The notes: generated by a model not told the origin, from the letters alone. 40,328 nt of DNA from CAYMJM01 sp964391325 (GCA_964391325.1 CAYMJM010000008.1:1-40328), one strand, 5' to 3'. Counted from the stretch's first letter, positions 23,971 through 32,466 are shown. A program made the numbers and translations.

Positions 23971-23993
23971 TCTCTTTAGGTTATCTAAAGGGA
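23971..23993 (+). promoter_or_regulatory. Leader hairpin before infA
   Basis: TCTCTTTAG (23971-23979) and CTAAAGGGA (23985-23993) form a 9-bp stem with one U-G pair and a 5-nt loop, immediately downstream of the predicted start of transcription and about 30 nt before the infA start. Confidence 0.45.
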
Positions 23994-24022
23994 TAATTTT
24001 ATTGCTTTTATGGTTTTTGAGC

Positions 24023-24250
24023 TTGAAGGACCCTAAGAAAAAGATTAAAGTTAAAGGTAAAATTCTGGAAGTGTTACCAGGAACAAAATTTAAAATAGCT
24101 ATTGATATTAAAGGACAAGAACACATAATAATGGGCTACATTTCAGGTAAAATGCGAATGCATTACATAAAATTAATAGAAGGTGACGAAGTCCAAGTAG
24201 AGCTAAGTCCTTATGATTTAACTAAAGGAAGAATAACTTATAGGTACTAA
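24023..24250 (+). CDS. infA: Translation initiation factor IF-1
   Basis: I choose TTG 24023, giving 75 residues beginning MKDPKKKIKVKGKILEV, the usual IF-1 length and opening. An earlier TTG at 24002 would add LLWFLSL, which does not fit the family, and no in-frame ATG exists. The OB-fold signature ISGKMRMHYIKLIEGDEVQV and LSPYDLTKGRITYRY are intact. IF-1 closes the A site during initiation. A TTG start on an initiation factor is notable. rpmJ follows after 2 bp. Confidence 0.92.
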   Translation: MKDPKKKIKVKGKILEVLPGTKFKIAIDIKGQEHIIMGYISGKMRMHYIKLIEGDEVQVELSPYDLTKGRITYRY

Positions 24251-24252
24251 AA

Positions 24253-24384
24253 GTGAAAGTAAAATCATCAATTAAAAAAAGGTGCGAACATTGTTATTTT
24301 GCCAAACGTCGTAACGATAGAGGTAAAATGGTCGTTTATATTTATTGTAAACGAAACCCGAGACACAAACAAAGACAAGGTTAA
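24253..24384 (+). CDS. rpmJ: 50S ribosomal protein L36
   Basis: A 43-residue gene from GTG 24253 to TAA 24382-24384. The product begins MKVKSSIKKRCEHC and ends RNPRHKQRQG, as L36 does. The zinc ligands are C11, C14, C32 and H38. The middle is a few residues longer than the common 37-38-residue form. It lies between infA and rpsM exactly as in other bacteria. Confidence 0.95.
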   Translation: MKVKSSIKKRCEHCYFAKRRNDRGKMVVYIYCKRNPRHKQRQG

Positions 24385-24409
24385 TTTAATTTAGAACTAA
24401 ACAAACAAT

Positions 24410-24793
24410 ATGGCAAGATTAGTAGGAATCGAAATACCTAATAATAAAAGAATAGAGATAGCTTTAACTTATATATATGGAATAGGTAGAACTAGATCAA
24501 ATCAGATACTGGAGATTGTAAATATAGATCCTAACACAAAAGTTACCGAGTTAAATGAACAGCAGCTTTCCAGACTAGCCAAGATTATAGAGGACGGCTA
24601 TAAAGTTGAAGGAGAGCTTAGGCAAGAAGTATTTAGGAATATTAAAAGATTAAAAGATATTAAAAGTTATAGAGGACTACGACATAGATTAGGATTGCCA
24701 GTAAGAGGACAAAATACGAGAACAAACGCAGTCACGAGAAAGGGAAAAAACATTGCAGTTGGGGGACTAAAGCGAAAACTGGAAAAAACTTAA
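24410..24793 (+). CDS. rpsM: 30S ribosomal protein S13
   Basis: The 127 residues begin MARLVGIEIPNNKRIEIALT and continue YIYGIGRTRSNQIL. IKSYRGLRHRLGLPVRGQNT and the basic RTNAVTRKGKN tail are S13 hallmarks. S13 contacts the P-site tRNA and the 50S subunit from the 30S head. It lies 25 bp after rpmJ. Confidence 0.96.
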   Translation: MARLVGIEIPNNKRIEIALTYIYGIGRTRSNQILEIVNIDPNTKVTELNEQQLSRLAKIIEDGYKVEGELRQEVFRNIKRLKDIKSYRGLRHRLGLPVRGQNTRTNAVTRKGKNIAVGGLKRKLEKT

Positions 24794-24835
24794 TTTATAG
24801 GTTGTTTTATTATTGAATTATTTTAAATTATCTAA

Positions 24836-25249
24836 ATGGCAAAGCAAGTGCAGAAGTCAAAAAAACAAGTAGAGACGAAAGCTAGTAAGAAGTCAAAAAA
24901 GCAAGTCCAAAAGGTAAGGATAAGAATTAAAAGTGCATATAATAATACTATCGTAACTGTTACTGATTATGAAGGAAATGTAATATCCTCAAGTAGCGGA
25001 GGTGTCGTGGGCTTCAAAGGCTCTAAAAAAAGCACAGCTTTTGCCGCAACTAGAGCTGCAGAGGATGCTGTTGAGAAAGCCATGAAGCAAGGAGCAAAAG
25101 AAGCGATTGTGGTCGTTAAAGGGATGGGTATGGGAAGACAAGCTGCGGTCAAAGGTGTCCGTGCAGCAGGTTTAAAGATAACCTCCTTATCTGATTATAC
25201 CCCAGTTCCACATGGAGGAACAGTTCCTAGGAAGAGACCCAAAAAGTAA
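24836..25249 (+). CDS. rpsK: 30S ribosomal protein S11
   Basis: The 137-residue product has a lysine-rich N-terminal extension with two copies of KSKKQVxxK (residues about 7-25). SAYNNTIVTVTDYEGNVISS, FAATRAAEDAVEKAMKQG and VKGMGMGRQAAVKGVRAAGL follow. The C-terminus reads VPHGGTVPRKRPKK. The usual HNGCRPPKRR is changed, including the Asn-Gly step that becomes isoaspartate in other bacteria. S11 shapes the 30S platform near the mRNA exit. Confidence 0.95.
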   Translation: MAKQVQKSKKQVETKASKKSKKQVQKVRIRIKSAYNNTIVTVTDYEGNVISSSSGGVVGFKGSKKSTAFAATRAAEDAVEKAMKQGAKEAIVVVKGMGMGRQAAVKGVRAAGLKITSLSDYTPVPHGGTVPRKRPKK

Positions 25250-25270
25250 TATTAACTAAAAGAATTAATT

Positions 25271-25870
25271 ATGAGATATACAGGACCAAAAAGAAAACTA
25301 GAAAGACGCGAGAATGCTACCTTGTTTGGTAGTGATGCTTGGAAGAAAAGACCAACACTGCCTGGACAGCATCCTATTTCAAGAAAGCGTCCCTCTAACT
25401 ATGCAATACAATTCAGGGAAAAACAGAAGGTAAAAAGAATGTACTTAATGACAGAAAAGCAGTTTAGAAAGTTTTTTGGTGAGGCAAAAAAAGCTACAGG
25501 GAATACAGGTACACAGTTTCTTCAGCTACTGGAATTAAGACTGGACAATATTGTTTATAGGCTGGGACTTGCTAAAACAAGAAACCAAGCTAGGCAATAT
25601 ATTAATCATGGACACGTAACAATTAATGGTAATAAAGTCAGTACGGCTTCTTATCTTGTAAAGGTTGGAGATGAAATTTCATTAAAAACAAAAATTTCTG
25701 ACTCTGATTCACATAAGCAGATAAGAGAAGAGATTAAGCAACAAAAGCATACAGTACCTTCATGGTTATCAAAATTGACATCTGGAGGCAAAGTACTATC
25801 AGAGCCAACTAGAGATCAGATGGATAAAAGCATAAAAGAGCAATATATCGTTGAGTTTTACTCTCGATAA
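25271..25870 (+). CDS. rpsD: 30S ribosomal protein S4
   Basis: The 199-residue product is of standard length: MRYTGPKRKLERRENATLFG at the start, without the zinc cysteines of some S4 proteins. LELRLDNIVYRLGLAKTRNQ and ARQYINHGHVTINGNKV form the S4 RNA-binding domain (about 93-135). S4 nucleates 16S folding and affects fidelity. It lies 21 bp after rpsK, just before rpoA. Confidence 0.95.
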   Translation: MRYTGPKRKLERRENATLFGSDAWKKRPTLPGQHPISRKRPSNYAIQFREKQKVKRMYLMTEKQFRKFFGEAKKATGNTGTQFLQLLELRLDNIVYRLGLAKTRNQARQYINHGHVTINGNKVSTASYLVKVGDEISLKTKISDSDSHKQIREEIKQQKHTVPSWLSKLTSGGKVLSEPTRDQMDKSIKEQYIVEFYSR

Positions 25871-25911
25871 AGATCAGTTTTGTCGCAATTATTTATTAAA
25901 CTAATAGACAA

Positions 25912-26847
25912 ATGCTTGAAGTTGACAAATTTAAATTGAAACAAATTAAAGAAGAAGCAGGATATGGTGAATTTGAAATCGGACCACTTCCTAGAGGATT
26001 TGGGCACACTATAGCAAATTCTCTAAGAAGGCTACTGTTGTCAGGGATAGAAGGTGCGAGTGTAGTATCAGTTAAAATTAACGGAGTTGACCATGAATAC
26101 ACAGCATTGGATGGAATACAAGATGATGTGCTTACGATTTTGCTCAAGTTAAAGGAGATTGCTTTAGTGGTACATACAGAGGATGAGGTAGTTCTTAAAG
26201 CTTCCAAAAAAGGAGAAAAGGGGAAGGTAGTAGATGTTACCGCCGGAGATATTGAACCAAATGCAGATGTTGAAATAATTAATAAAGACTTGGTTATAAC
26301 TACACTCACAAGTGAAAAAAGTAAGTTTGATGCTGAGATAACAGTAAGACGCGGGTCTGGATATGCATTTCCAGATGAATCAATCAGAAAAGAGATAGGA
26401 AATTTGCCTATAGATGGAGATTTTAATCCTGTAACAAGAGTAGAAGTTGAGATTAAACAGGCTAGGGTTGGACAAAGAACAGATTATGATCAGATTGTTT
26501 TAAGGATCTATACAAATAGAACTAAGACTGCTTCAGAGGTACTACTTGAAGCAGTTGAATTGTATGACATAATTGCCAACAGATTAGTTAATCTTGCTGG
26601 AGGAGACGCTGATGTACTGGAAAAAGAGTCCCAAGTAGAAGAAGTTAAGGAGGAAAGAATATTGGTCAGTGAGGTAAATATGTCTACAAGGTTAACCAAT
26701 TCGTTATTGAATGCAGGGATTGCTACATTAAATGAACTAGACGAAAAAAGTATTGATGATGTGCTTGCATACAGAGGAATGGGGAAAAAGTCATTTGAAG
26801 AGCTGCAGGAAATTTTATCTGATTTCGGATTTTCATTAAAGGCATAA
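25912..26847 (+). CDS. rpoA: RNA polymerase alpha subunit
   Basis: The 311 residues form two domains. The N-terminal assembly domain carries FEIGPLPRGFGHTIANSLRR and LLSGIEGASVVSVKINGVDH. The C-terminal domain after an acidic linker (about 245-311) has STRLTNSLLNAGIATLNELD and YRGMGKKSFEELQEIL, the HhH-type DNA and activator-binding unit. The complete C-terminal domain means UP-element recognition is possible in this bacterium. The stop is 3 bp before rplQ. Confidence 0.96.
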   Translation: MLEVDKFKLKQIKEEAGYGEFEIGPLPRGFGHTIANSLRRLLLSGIEGASVVSVKINGVDHEYTALDGIQDDVLTILLKLKEIALVVHTEDEVVLKASKKGEKGKVVDVTAGDIEPNADVEIINKDLVITTLTSEKSKFDAEITVRRGSGYAFPDESIRKEIGNLPIDGDFNPVTRVEVEIKQARVGQRTDYDQIVLRIYTNRTKTASEVLLEAVELYDIIANRLVNLAGGDADVLEKESQVEEVKEERILVSEVNMSTRLTNSLLNAGIATLNELDEKSIDDVLAYRGMGKKSFEELQEILSDFGFSLKA

Positions 26848-26850
26848 AGA

Positions 26851-27234
26851 ATGAGACATCAAAATAAAGTCAAAAAATTAGGACGAGATAAATCATCACG
26901 TGAATCTATGATTATTTCTCAGGCTAAAACTTTAATCAAGCACGGTAAACTTACTACAACTACAGCAAGGGCTAAAGTTACTTCAGCATTTGTAGATAAA
27001 CTTTTATCTAAGGCTGTAGGAATGGATGATAAAGTAGGTCGGTATTTTTTGGAGCAGCAAATAAAAGACAAAGACTTTGCCAAATTTATAATAGAGGATA
27101 TTAAGCCCTTGATTCCAAGTAAGACCTCAGGTTTCATATCTAGTTATAAATTAGACTTTAGAAAAGGAGATAACGCTGATATGACTATGTTGACTTTGCT
27201 GACGGAGAAACGAAAGAAATCTAAATCAAAATAA
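26851..27234 (+). CDS. rplQ: 50S ribosomal protein L17
   Basis: The 127-residue product begins MRHQNKVKKLGRDKSSRESM and continues LIKHGKLTTTTARAKVTSAF, both typical L17. It ends in a lysine/serine-rich tail, EKRKKSKSK. L17 helps form the outer tunnel rim. It follows rpoA by 3 bp, the usual alpha-operon end. Confidence 0.95.
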   Translation: MRHQNKVKKLGRDKSSRESMIISQAKTLIKHGKLTTTTARAKVTSAFVDKLLSKAVGMDDKVGRYFLEQQIKDKDFAKFIIEDIKPLIPSKTSGFISSYKLDFRKGDNADMTMLTLLTEKRKKSKSK

Positions 27235-27252
27235 TAATTAATATTAAGATAT

Positions 27253-27684
27253 ATGAAAACAAGAGCCATAAGAAAAGAAGACATACAGAATAACTGGTTC
27301 ATTATCGACGCTACTGACACCAGGCTAGGAAAACTGGCTAGCAAAGCAGCAGAAATATTAATTGGTAAGCACAAAGTTAATGCTACAAGCAATTTGAATT
27401 CAGGAGATTATGTGGTTGTAATAAATTGCGCAAAGTTGTCTGTACACCCGAAAAGAGTGAATAAAAAAAAGTATTATAGGCATTCAGGCTACATTGGCTC
27501 TTTGAAGGAAGAAACTTTGAGGGAACTGTTACACAGAAAGCCAGAAGAAGTTGTTATAAAGGCGGTAAAAGGGATGCTACCTAAAAATAAAATGCAGGAT
27601 AAGATGTTAAAGAGACTCTTCGTATACCAGGGGGCAGATCACAAGCATGAAGCTCAAAAACCTATTAAAATTAATGTGAAATAA
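27253..27684 (+). CDS. rplM: 50S ribosomal protein L13
   Basis: The 143 residues include NNWFIIDATDTRLGKLASKA at the N-terminus, GDYVVVINCAKLSV, KKKYYRHSGYIGSLKEETLR and AVKGMLPKNKMQDKMLKRLF, all L13 signatures. L13 is an early 50S assembly protein. The rplM-rpsI pair attached to the alpha operon closes the superoperon, and rpsI starts 2 bp after it. Confidence 0.95.
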   Translation: MKTRAIRKEDIQNNWFIIDATDTRLGKLASKAAEILIGKHKVNATSNLNSGDYVVVINCAKLSVHPKRVNKKKYYRHSGYIGSLKEETLRELLHRKPEEVVIKAVKGMLPKNKMQDKMLKRLFVYQGADHKHEAQKPIKINVK

Positions 27685-27686
27685 TT

Positions 27687-28076
27687 ATGGATAAATACAC
27701 ATATACAACTGGACGAAGAAAAACATCTGCTGCAACACTAAGGCTTTTTAGCGGAAAAGGAGAGACTTTAGTCAATGGGGAGGGCTTAGAAAAGGTTTAC
27801 GCAGATCCTATAGATAGAGCACTGATACTCGAACCTATGAAAGTAGTTGACGCAATAGGGATGTACTACTTTACGACTAAAGTAAAAGGCGGTGGAGTAA
27901 AATCGCAAGCTGGGGCAATTAGGCATGCACTAGCTCGAGCTTTAGCAAAACAGGAACCCGAGTATAAGCCAATTTTGAAAAAAGCCTTAATGCTCCGCAG
28001 AGATGACAGGATGACAGAAAGGAAGAAAACCGGTCTTAGAAAAGCAAGGAAAGCTCCACAATTCTCAAAGCGTTAA
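27687..28076 (+). CDS. rpsI: 30S ribosomal protein S9
   Basis: The 129-residue product begins MDKYTYTTGRRKTSAATLRL, with VKGGGVKSQAGAIRHALARA in the middle and the C-terminus RKKTGLRKARKAPQFSKR, whose last Arg contacts P-site tRNA in known structures. It is the last gene of the ribosomal run. I see no strong terminator in the 86 bp that follow, only the next promoter. Confidence 0.95.
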   Translation: MDKYTYTTGRRKTSAATLRLFSGKGETLVNGEGLEKVYADPIDRALILEPMKVVDAIGMYYFTTKVKGGGVKSQAGAIRHALARALAKQEPEYKPILKKALMLRRDDRMTERKKTGLRKARKAPQFSKR

Positions 28077-28107
28077 ATTGAAAGAGCCCTACTTTTTCAC
28101 GAAGACA

Positions 28108-28136
28108 TTGCCACGGTGATTTTGGTAACATATAAT
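28108..28136 (+). promoter_or_regulatory. Promoter of the PEGA / DUF4012 / greA operon
   Basis: TTGCCA (28108-28113), a 17-bp spacer and a perfect TATAAT (28131-28136) stand about 26 bp before the GTG start at 28163. Confidence 0.7.
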
Positions 28137-28162
28137 GAAAAAGTAATATTAAATCACTGCTC

Positions 28163-28852
28163 GTGTTTAGAAAGGTCTTCATTTTAACAACTACTATAAT
28201 CTTCTTGGCCTTGCTAGCTGTTTGGTCCCCTTGGAACAGTTTGAATGTTTCATTACTTAAACTATTAGGGTTGGAGCAAGCAGATGCATATTCAGGGTTA
28301 CAGGTTTATTCAATTGGAGGAGAGCTTGAAGTATCAATAGATGATGAAGTTATTGGTAATGTGACTGTAGAGGGATCACCTTTAGAAATTTTTGAAATAG
28401 AACCGGGCGAGCATTTAATTGAAATAAAAAGAGTCTCCGAGGGTGTCGGTGATGGCTACTACTATAAGTTTTCGCGCATGACCAATTTTATTGCCGGTAT
28501 TAACACAGTGATCGCCTATGAAATTGGTCCAACTGAAGAATTTTCCGGAGGTTATGTTATATATGCTATGCCAGGTATCACGGAGAACCAGACGAGCCTG
28601 AATATCAGGACTATTCCTTCTGATTCGTCTATATTTATAAACGACCTAGAAATAGCTAAAACACCGATAAATAATTATACATTGGATTTGCAAGATACAT
28701 ACAAGTTAAGAATTGAAAATACCAGCACTGAATCCATAGAATTTAACCTGCTTCCGGAAAGCGTGGAGGAGCGCCAGTCTCTTAAAGGATATGATTTAAA
28801 CGTAGAGGCCCAACTATTTCAATTACCCATAGAGATCAGAAAAGAAGGATGA
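28163..28852 (+). CDS. PEGA-domain membrane protein
   Basis: The 229-residue protein has an N-terminal membrane helix (about 5-22) followed by an extracytoplasmic part. Two PEGA-like units are visible: GELEVSIDDEVIGNVTVEGS with EIEPGEHLIEIKR (about 51-90), and SLNIRTIPSDSSIFINDLEI with KTPINNYTLDL (about 146-175). PEGA domains are beta-sandwich modules common in surface and sensory proteins. The start is GTG and the stop overlaps the next ATG by 4 bp (ATGA), so it is translationally coupled to the DUF4012 fusion and may act with it in the envelope. Confidence 0.75.
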   Translation: MFRKVFILTTTIIFLALLAVWSPWNSLNVSLLKLLGLEQADAYSGLQVYSIGGELEVSIDDEVIGNVTVEGSPLEIFEIEPGEHLIEIKRVSEGVGDGYYYKFSRMTNFIAGINTVIAYEIGPTEEFSGGYVIYAMPGITENQTSLNIRTIPSDSSIFINDLEIAKTPINNYTLDLQDTYKLRIENTSTESIEFNLLPESVEERQSLKGYDLNVEAQLFQLPIEIRKEG

Positions 28853-31800
28853 CAGAAAAATTTAAATTAAAATCCAGTGTTAAATATCCTACCTCTATTA
28901 TTGTGCGGGGAAATGATTTCTTGGCTGTAGAAATAGCTAAAAGTTTGATAGAGCAGGGAGGATATGTGGTCGTTATTGATAATAATCCAGAAGAGGTAAG
29001 AAACTTGTATAGCAAGATAAAGGATCAGAAATTGTTAAGCATCATAGATTTTAGTACGATCGAATATTTAGAAGATGACCTGCGTAGACTTGATTATATT
29101 TTTTTCTTAAATCATCAATACGATGATGCATCTCAAGAAATTTCCAGCCAGGATTTCCTCCATGCTTCTAATTATTTAGATTTGATGATTAATCTAGCTG
29201 TCAAGTATGAGGCAAAATTTCTTCTGTCGTCTTCTATTAGAGCCCACCAGTTGATCCTAAATAATACAGATATAGATATGAATTTTGGAAAAGCTGTGGC
29301 AAAAACACAGAAAGTATATACTCAACTTGAAATTCAGAGATATGCAGAAGCTTTAACCTTAGAGTCGGTTGAGAAACTGAATTTGAATGCCCGTATCACT
29401 CGTCTTGGCTATATAATAGGGCCAAACATGGTTTTTGACCTATCTGCTAATTTTGATAGACTAGTTGTCCAAGCCGCGCAAGGTCAAGATCTTGAAGTGT
29501 ATTCAGATGGACTGGAAACCACAATGTATGTACATGTTCTGGATGCAGCATACGGTATTATCAAGGCTATGTTCGCGAAAGGGACATCAGGTGATATATA
29601 TTCTATTGCTAATGAGGAGGAAGTTACAGATTTAAGTATAGCGTATAGATTACAGGAGATGACTGGCCTTAATCGCGAAATAAAATTCGTGGATAGCAAA
29701 GATGCATTGCCACCTATCCGGTTTTATAAACCAGCTGTCAATCTAAGTATATTAGGGTGGAGACCCCGAATTTCATTCACCAGAGCCTTAAGTCAGGTTT
29801 TAGAGTATGCAAATATGCGGAACGCTAGACAAAATATAGAGGGGAGGGAAGTCTACGCTGAAGATCCGACGCAACAAAATGAACTAGATGATGAATACGA
29901 GCCTAAAGGTGCTTTAGCTAGATTGATTGCAGAAAGAAAAGCCCAGGAAAATGCCAGAAGAGGCAGCATTTTACTGGCTAATGAAAAATTGAGAGAGAAG
30001 GCAAAAAACAAAAGAAACCTAACTAGATACGAGAAAATTCAGCGGTCTGTACAGGCAAAGTACGACTCTTTAGCTTACAGACTTAGATTTTTAAAAAGCA
30101 TCACTGTAATAGAAGCATTTCTCTATTTAGCTTTGTTTGTAATTTTTGGGATTGTTTATATTGGATTGATTTCGCCTGCTTTTGTAATAGGGCGGGAGGT
30201 TGTTACATTAAAATATTACACTGATAAATCTAGAGATGCCTTGGAAGTAGGTGACTACAACAGTTTTATTGCAAAGACCGAGAAAGTTAATAAATCTATT
30301 AATACAATTACAGACAGCTATAAAAATTTTAGAATAGTATATAAATTAACAGGTCAGACTAGTGTATATAGGGAAAATGAGAATGCCTTGAACTCAATGA
30401 AACTATACACTCAAAGTTTGTCCAGTGCTTTAAATATAGTATCTGCATTCAATGAGTATTGGTACACACAAGATTTTGGGTTGATATACACACCCAATTC
30501 AACTTCTATCTTATCTGTAGGACAAAGTGTCGGAAATGAAGATAATGTTAATAAGTTAAGAGCCTCCGAGATTAAACTTGAGCAATCTATTGATCGACTA
30601 AATATGTCCCATGAAAGTGCAAAGGATAAAACCGATATAAAGTTTTTGGGTATTGACTTGAAGTCTCACTTGAATAGCGTTTTGGCTTCAAAAGAAGAGG
30701 TGTTAAGGGCATTAAATTTAACGTCTACCGTATCAGAATTAGTATTAACTGAGAAGTTAACAACATATGGCTTAATCATTCAAGATAACTCTAGATATAC
30801 TCCTGCTGGAGGATATCCTGCTGCATTAGGATATATCCAGGTTCAAAATGGACAGGTAAAAAGCATTTACCTTGCTCCGCTGGTTGAAGACAGCACTCTC
30901 TCTGTAGATAACTTAGCGACCTCCAAGCTGAAGCAAATTGAGTTAATTTCAGATATTCCAGTTAATGACCAAAATATAGGTATAAACGAATTGTTTTTGA
31001 TAAAAGATCGAGCTACGTTTATAGATGACCTTAAACAAATATATAAAGGTGAATTTAGAGTAGAGCCTGATTCATTCATTTTTCTTGATTTACAGTCTGT
31101 AGCTTCGATACTAAGTATTACTGGCCCTGTTGAGATAAACCGTGTGAGCATCGATCAAGGATCTCTGCTGAACTCTTTAGAATTTCTGCAGGGGAGTGAA
31201 AATTCGATAGACAAGCGTAATGAAGTAATTACTAATATTTTTGCACAGTTGATTGCAAACTTGGCTACAGATAAAACTATTCTGTATACTGGGCTACCCA
31301 TTTTTAATCAACAGTCTGCCAGAAGAGGACTTGTTATTGAAAGTCTTGATTATAATATACGTGAAATTTTTTATGGTGATAATATAGCTTCCAGAGGGAA
31401 TGACTGGATTGAAGTAAGGGCATCTATTGACCCCAAACAAAGTGACATTAATGTTTTCTCTTCGTTAAATCTTAGGATAGAGGATGAATATAGAGAAAAT
31501 CTGGATGTCTTAAGACAAGTTACACTTTCTTCTGGTAATAGCGTGGATTTAGAAAAAGTTTTAATATGCATGCCACCCAATACAAGTAATTTTGAATTTA
31601 TTGAAGGCAGCACAGCATTAGGTCAGTCTTTTTCTAGCAACGAAATCTGTGTTGTGGGTGATTTTACTAGTGTTAAAAGTGTCAGTTTCAGTTATGAATT
31701 AAGCGGACAGATTGATAAATTAAGTAATAGCAATTATAATATTAGGTCTAATTTTTTAGTAGCACCTGGAGTTGATGTTGTTTACGATTGGGACGTAACT

Positions 31801-31917
31801 CTTTCTCCTGCAATAAAGTTGGTTGATTCAGGAAGTATGATTATGTCTAATCAAAAATTAATTGCTACAGGGACCTTAGAAGGAGATAAAACAATAAATT
31901 TTACAGTGAATAAATGA
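28849..31917 (+). CDS. Epimerase-like Rossmann domain fused to a transmembrane DUF4012 domain
   Basis: The 1022 residues fall in three parts. Residues 1-325 resemble an NAD-dependent epimerase/SDR: TSIIVRGNDFLAVEIAKSL, LLSSSIRAHQ and the C-terminal ILGWRPRISFTRALSQVL. The catalytic pattern Y-x-x-x-K reads Y157-T-Q-L-E161 and the glycine-rich loop is degenerate, so enzyme activity is doubtful. A basic linker (about 340-410) leads to a membrane helix near 420-448. The exterior part carries the DUF4012 signature (DNSRYTPAGGYPAALGYIQV near 645). DUF4012 is of unknown function, often near cell-surface polysaccharide genes. It overlaps both neighbours by 4 bp. Confidence 0.75.
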   Translation: MTEKFKLKSSVKYPTSIIVRGNDFLAVEIAKSLIEQGGYVVVIDNNPEEVRNLYSKIKDQKLLSIIDFSTIEYLEDDLRRLDYIFFLNHQYDDASQEISSQDFLHASNYLDLMINLAVKYEAKFLLSSSIRAHQLILNNTDIDMNFGKAVAKTQKVYTQLEIQRYAEALTLESVEKLNLNARITRLGYIIGPNMVFDLSANFDRLVVQAAQGQDLEVYSDGLETTMYVHVLDAAYGIIKAMFAKGTSGDIYSIANEEEVTDLSIAYRLQEMTGLNREIKFVDSKDALPPIRFYKPAVNLSILGWRPRISFTRALSQVLEYANMRNARQNIEGREVYAEDPTQQNELDDEYEPKGALARLIAERKAQENARRGSILLANEKLREKAKNKRNLTRYEKIQRSVQAKYDSLAYRLRFLKSITVIEAFLYLALFVIFGIVYIGLISPAFVIGREVVTLKYYTDKSRDALEVGDYNSFIAKTEKVNKSINTITDSYKNFRIVYKLTGQTSVYRENENALNSMKLYTQSLSSALNIVSAFNEYWYTQDFGLIYTPNSTSILSVGQSVGNEDNVNKLRASEIKLEQSIDRLNMSHESAKDKTDIKFLGIDLKSHLNSVLASKEEVLRALNLTSTVSELVLTEKLTTYGLIIQDNSRYTPAGGYPAALGYIQVQNGQVKSIYLAPLVEDSTLSVDNLATSKLKQIELISDIPVNDQNIGINELFLIKDRATFIDDLKQIYKGEFRVEPDSFIFLDLQSVASILSITGPVEINRVSIDQGSLLNSLEFLQGSENSIDKRNEVITNIFAQLIANLATDKTILYTGLPIFNQQSARRGLVIESLDYNIREIFYGDNIASRGNDWIEVRASIDPKQSDINVFSSLNLRIEDEYRENLDVLRQVTLSSGNSVDLEKVLICMPPNTSNFEFIEGSTALGQSFSSNEICVVGDFTSVKSVSFSYELSGQIDKLSNSNYNIRSNFLVAPGVDVVYDWDVTLSPAIKLVDSGSMIMSNQKLIATGTLEGDKTINFTVNK

Positions 31918-32384
31918 CAAAGGATAACATAGTTTTAACAAAAGAAGGTTTAGAGGAATTGAAAAAAGAACTCAAGCAGAGAATAGAAGTAGAACGGTTA
32001 AAAATAGCTGAAGAGCTAAGCGTAGCAAGCGAGCAGGGAGATCTTTCGGAAAATGCCGCTTATACAGCCGCAATGGGAAATAAAGAGTTTAACGAGAACA
32101 GGATTGAAGAATTAGAAAAAATACTTGCTAATGCAGTTGTTGTAAAGGGAAACAAATATGATTCAAAGGCGGGGGTAGGAGAGAAAGTTATTGTAAAAAG
32201 GAAATCAGATAATCAAAAAAGAGAATACATTTTAGTTGGAGAAAGTGAGGCTGATCCCTCTAACTATAAAATATCCATAGGGTCACCTATAGGGCAGGCT
32301 TTACACGGAAAAGATATAGGAGATACTGTTAAAGTATCGATGCCCAATGGCGAAGAAGAGTTTGAAATAGTGGAAATAAAATAA
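31914..32384 (+). CDS. greA: Transcription elongation factor GreA
   Basis: The 156 residues comprise an N-terminal coiled coil (LTKEGLEELKKELKQRIEVE) with the tip SEQGDLSENAAY carrying the acidic Asp and Glu that stimulate RNA polymerase cleavage of backtracked RNA, and a C-terminal domain with SIGSPIGQALHGKDIGDTVK. It starts inside the stop of the DUF4012 fusion (ATGA), so it is translated with two envelope genes, an odd setting for a transcription factor. Confidence 0.93.
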   Translation: MTKDNIVLTKEGLEELKKELKQRIEVERLKIAEELSVASEQGDLSENAAYTAAMGNKEFNENRIEELEKILANAVVVKGNKYDSKAGVGEKVIVKRKSDNQKREYILVGESEADPSNYKISIGSPIGQALHGKDIGDTVKVSMPNGEEEFEIVEIK

Positions 32385-32413
32385 TCTCCGAGGGCTAATT
32401 ACTATTGATAGTA

Positions 32414-32442
32414 CTGACAGTTCGTTTGTAATCTGCTATATT
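32414..32442 (+). promoter_or_regulatory. Promoter of the PrgI/VirB4 cassette
   Basis: CTGACA (32414-32419), a 17-bp spacer and TATATT (32437-32442), about 25 bp before the TTG start at 32467. Confidence 0.6.
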
Positions 32443-32466
32443 GGAATAGAGATTATTCGTACTTGA

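Noticed and set aside
24002..24022. Upstream TTG starts for IF-1
   Set aside because: The added LLWFLSL does not match IF-1; TTG 24023 gives normal length and opening.
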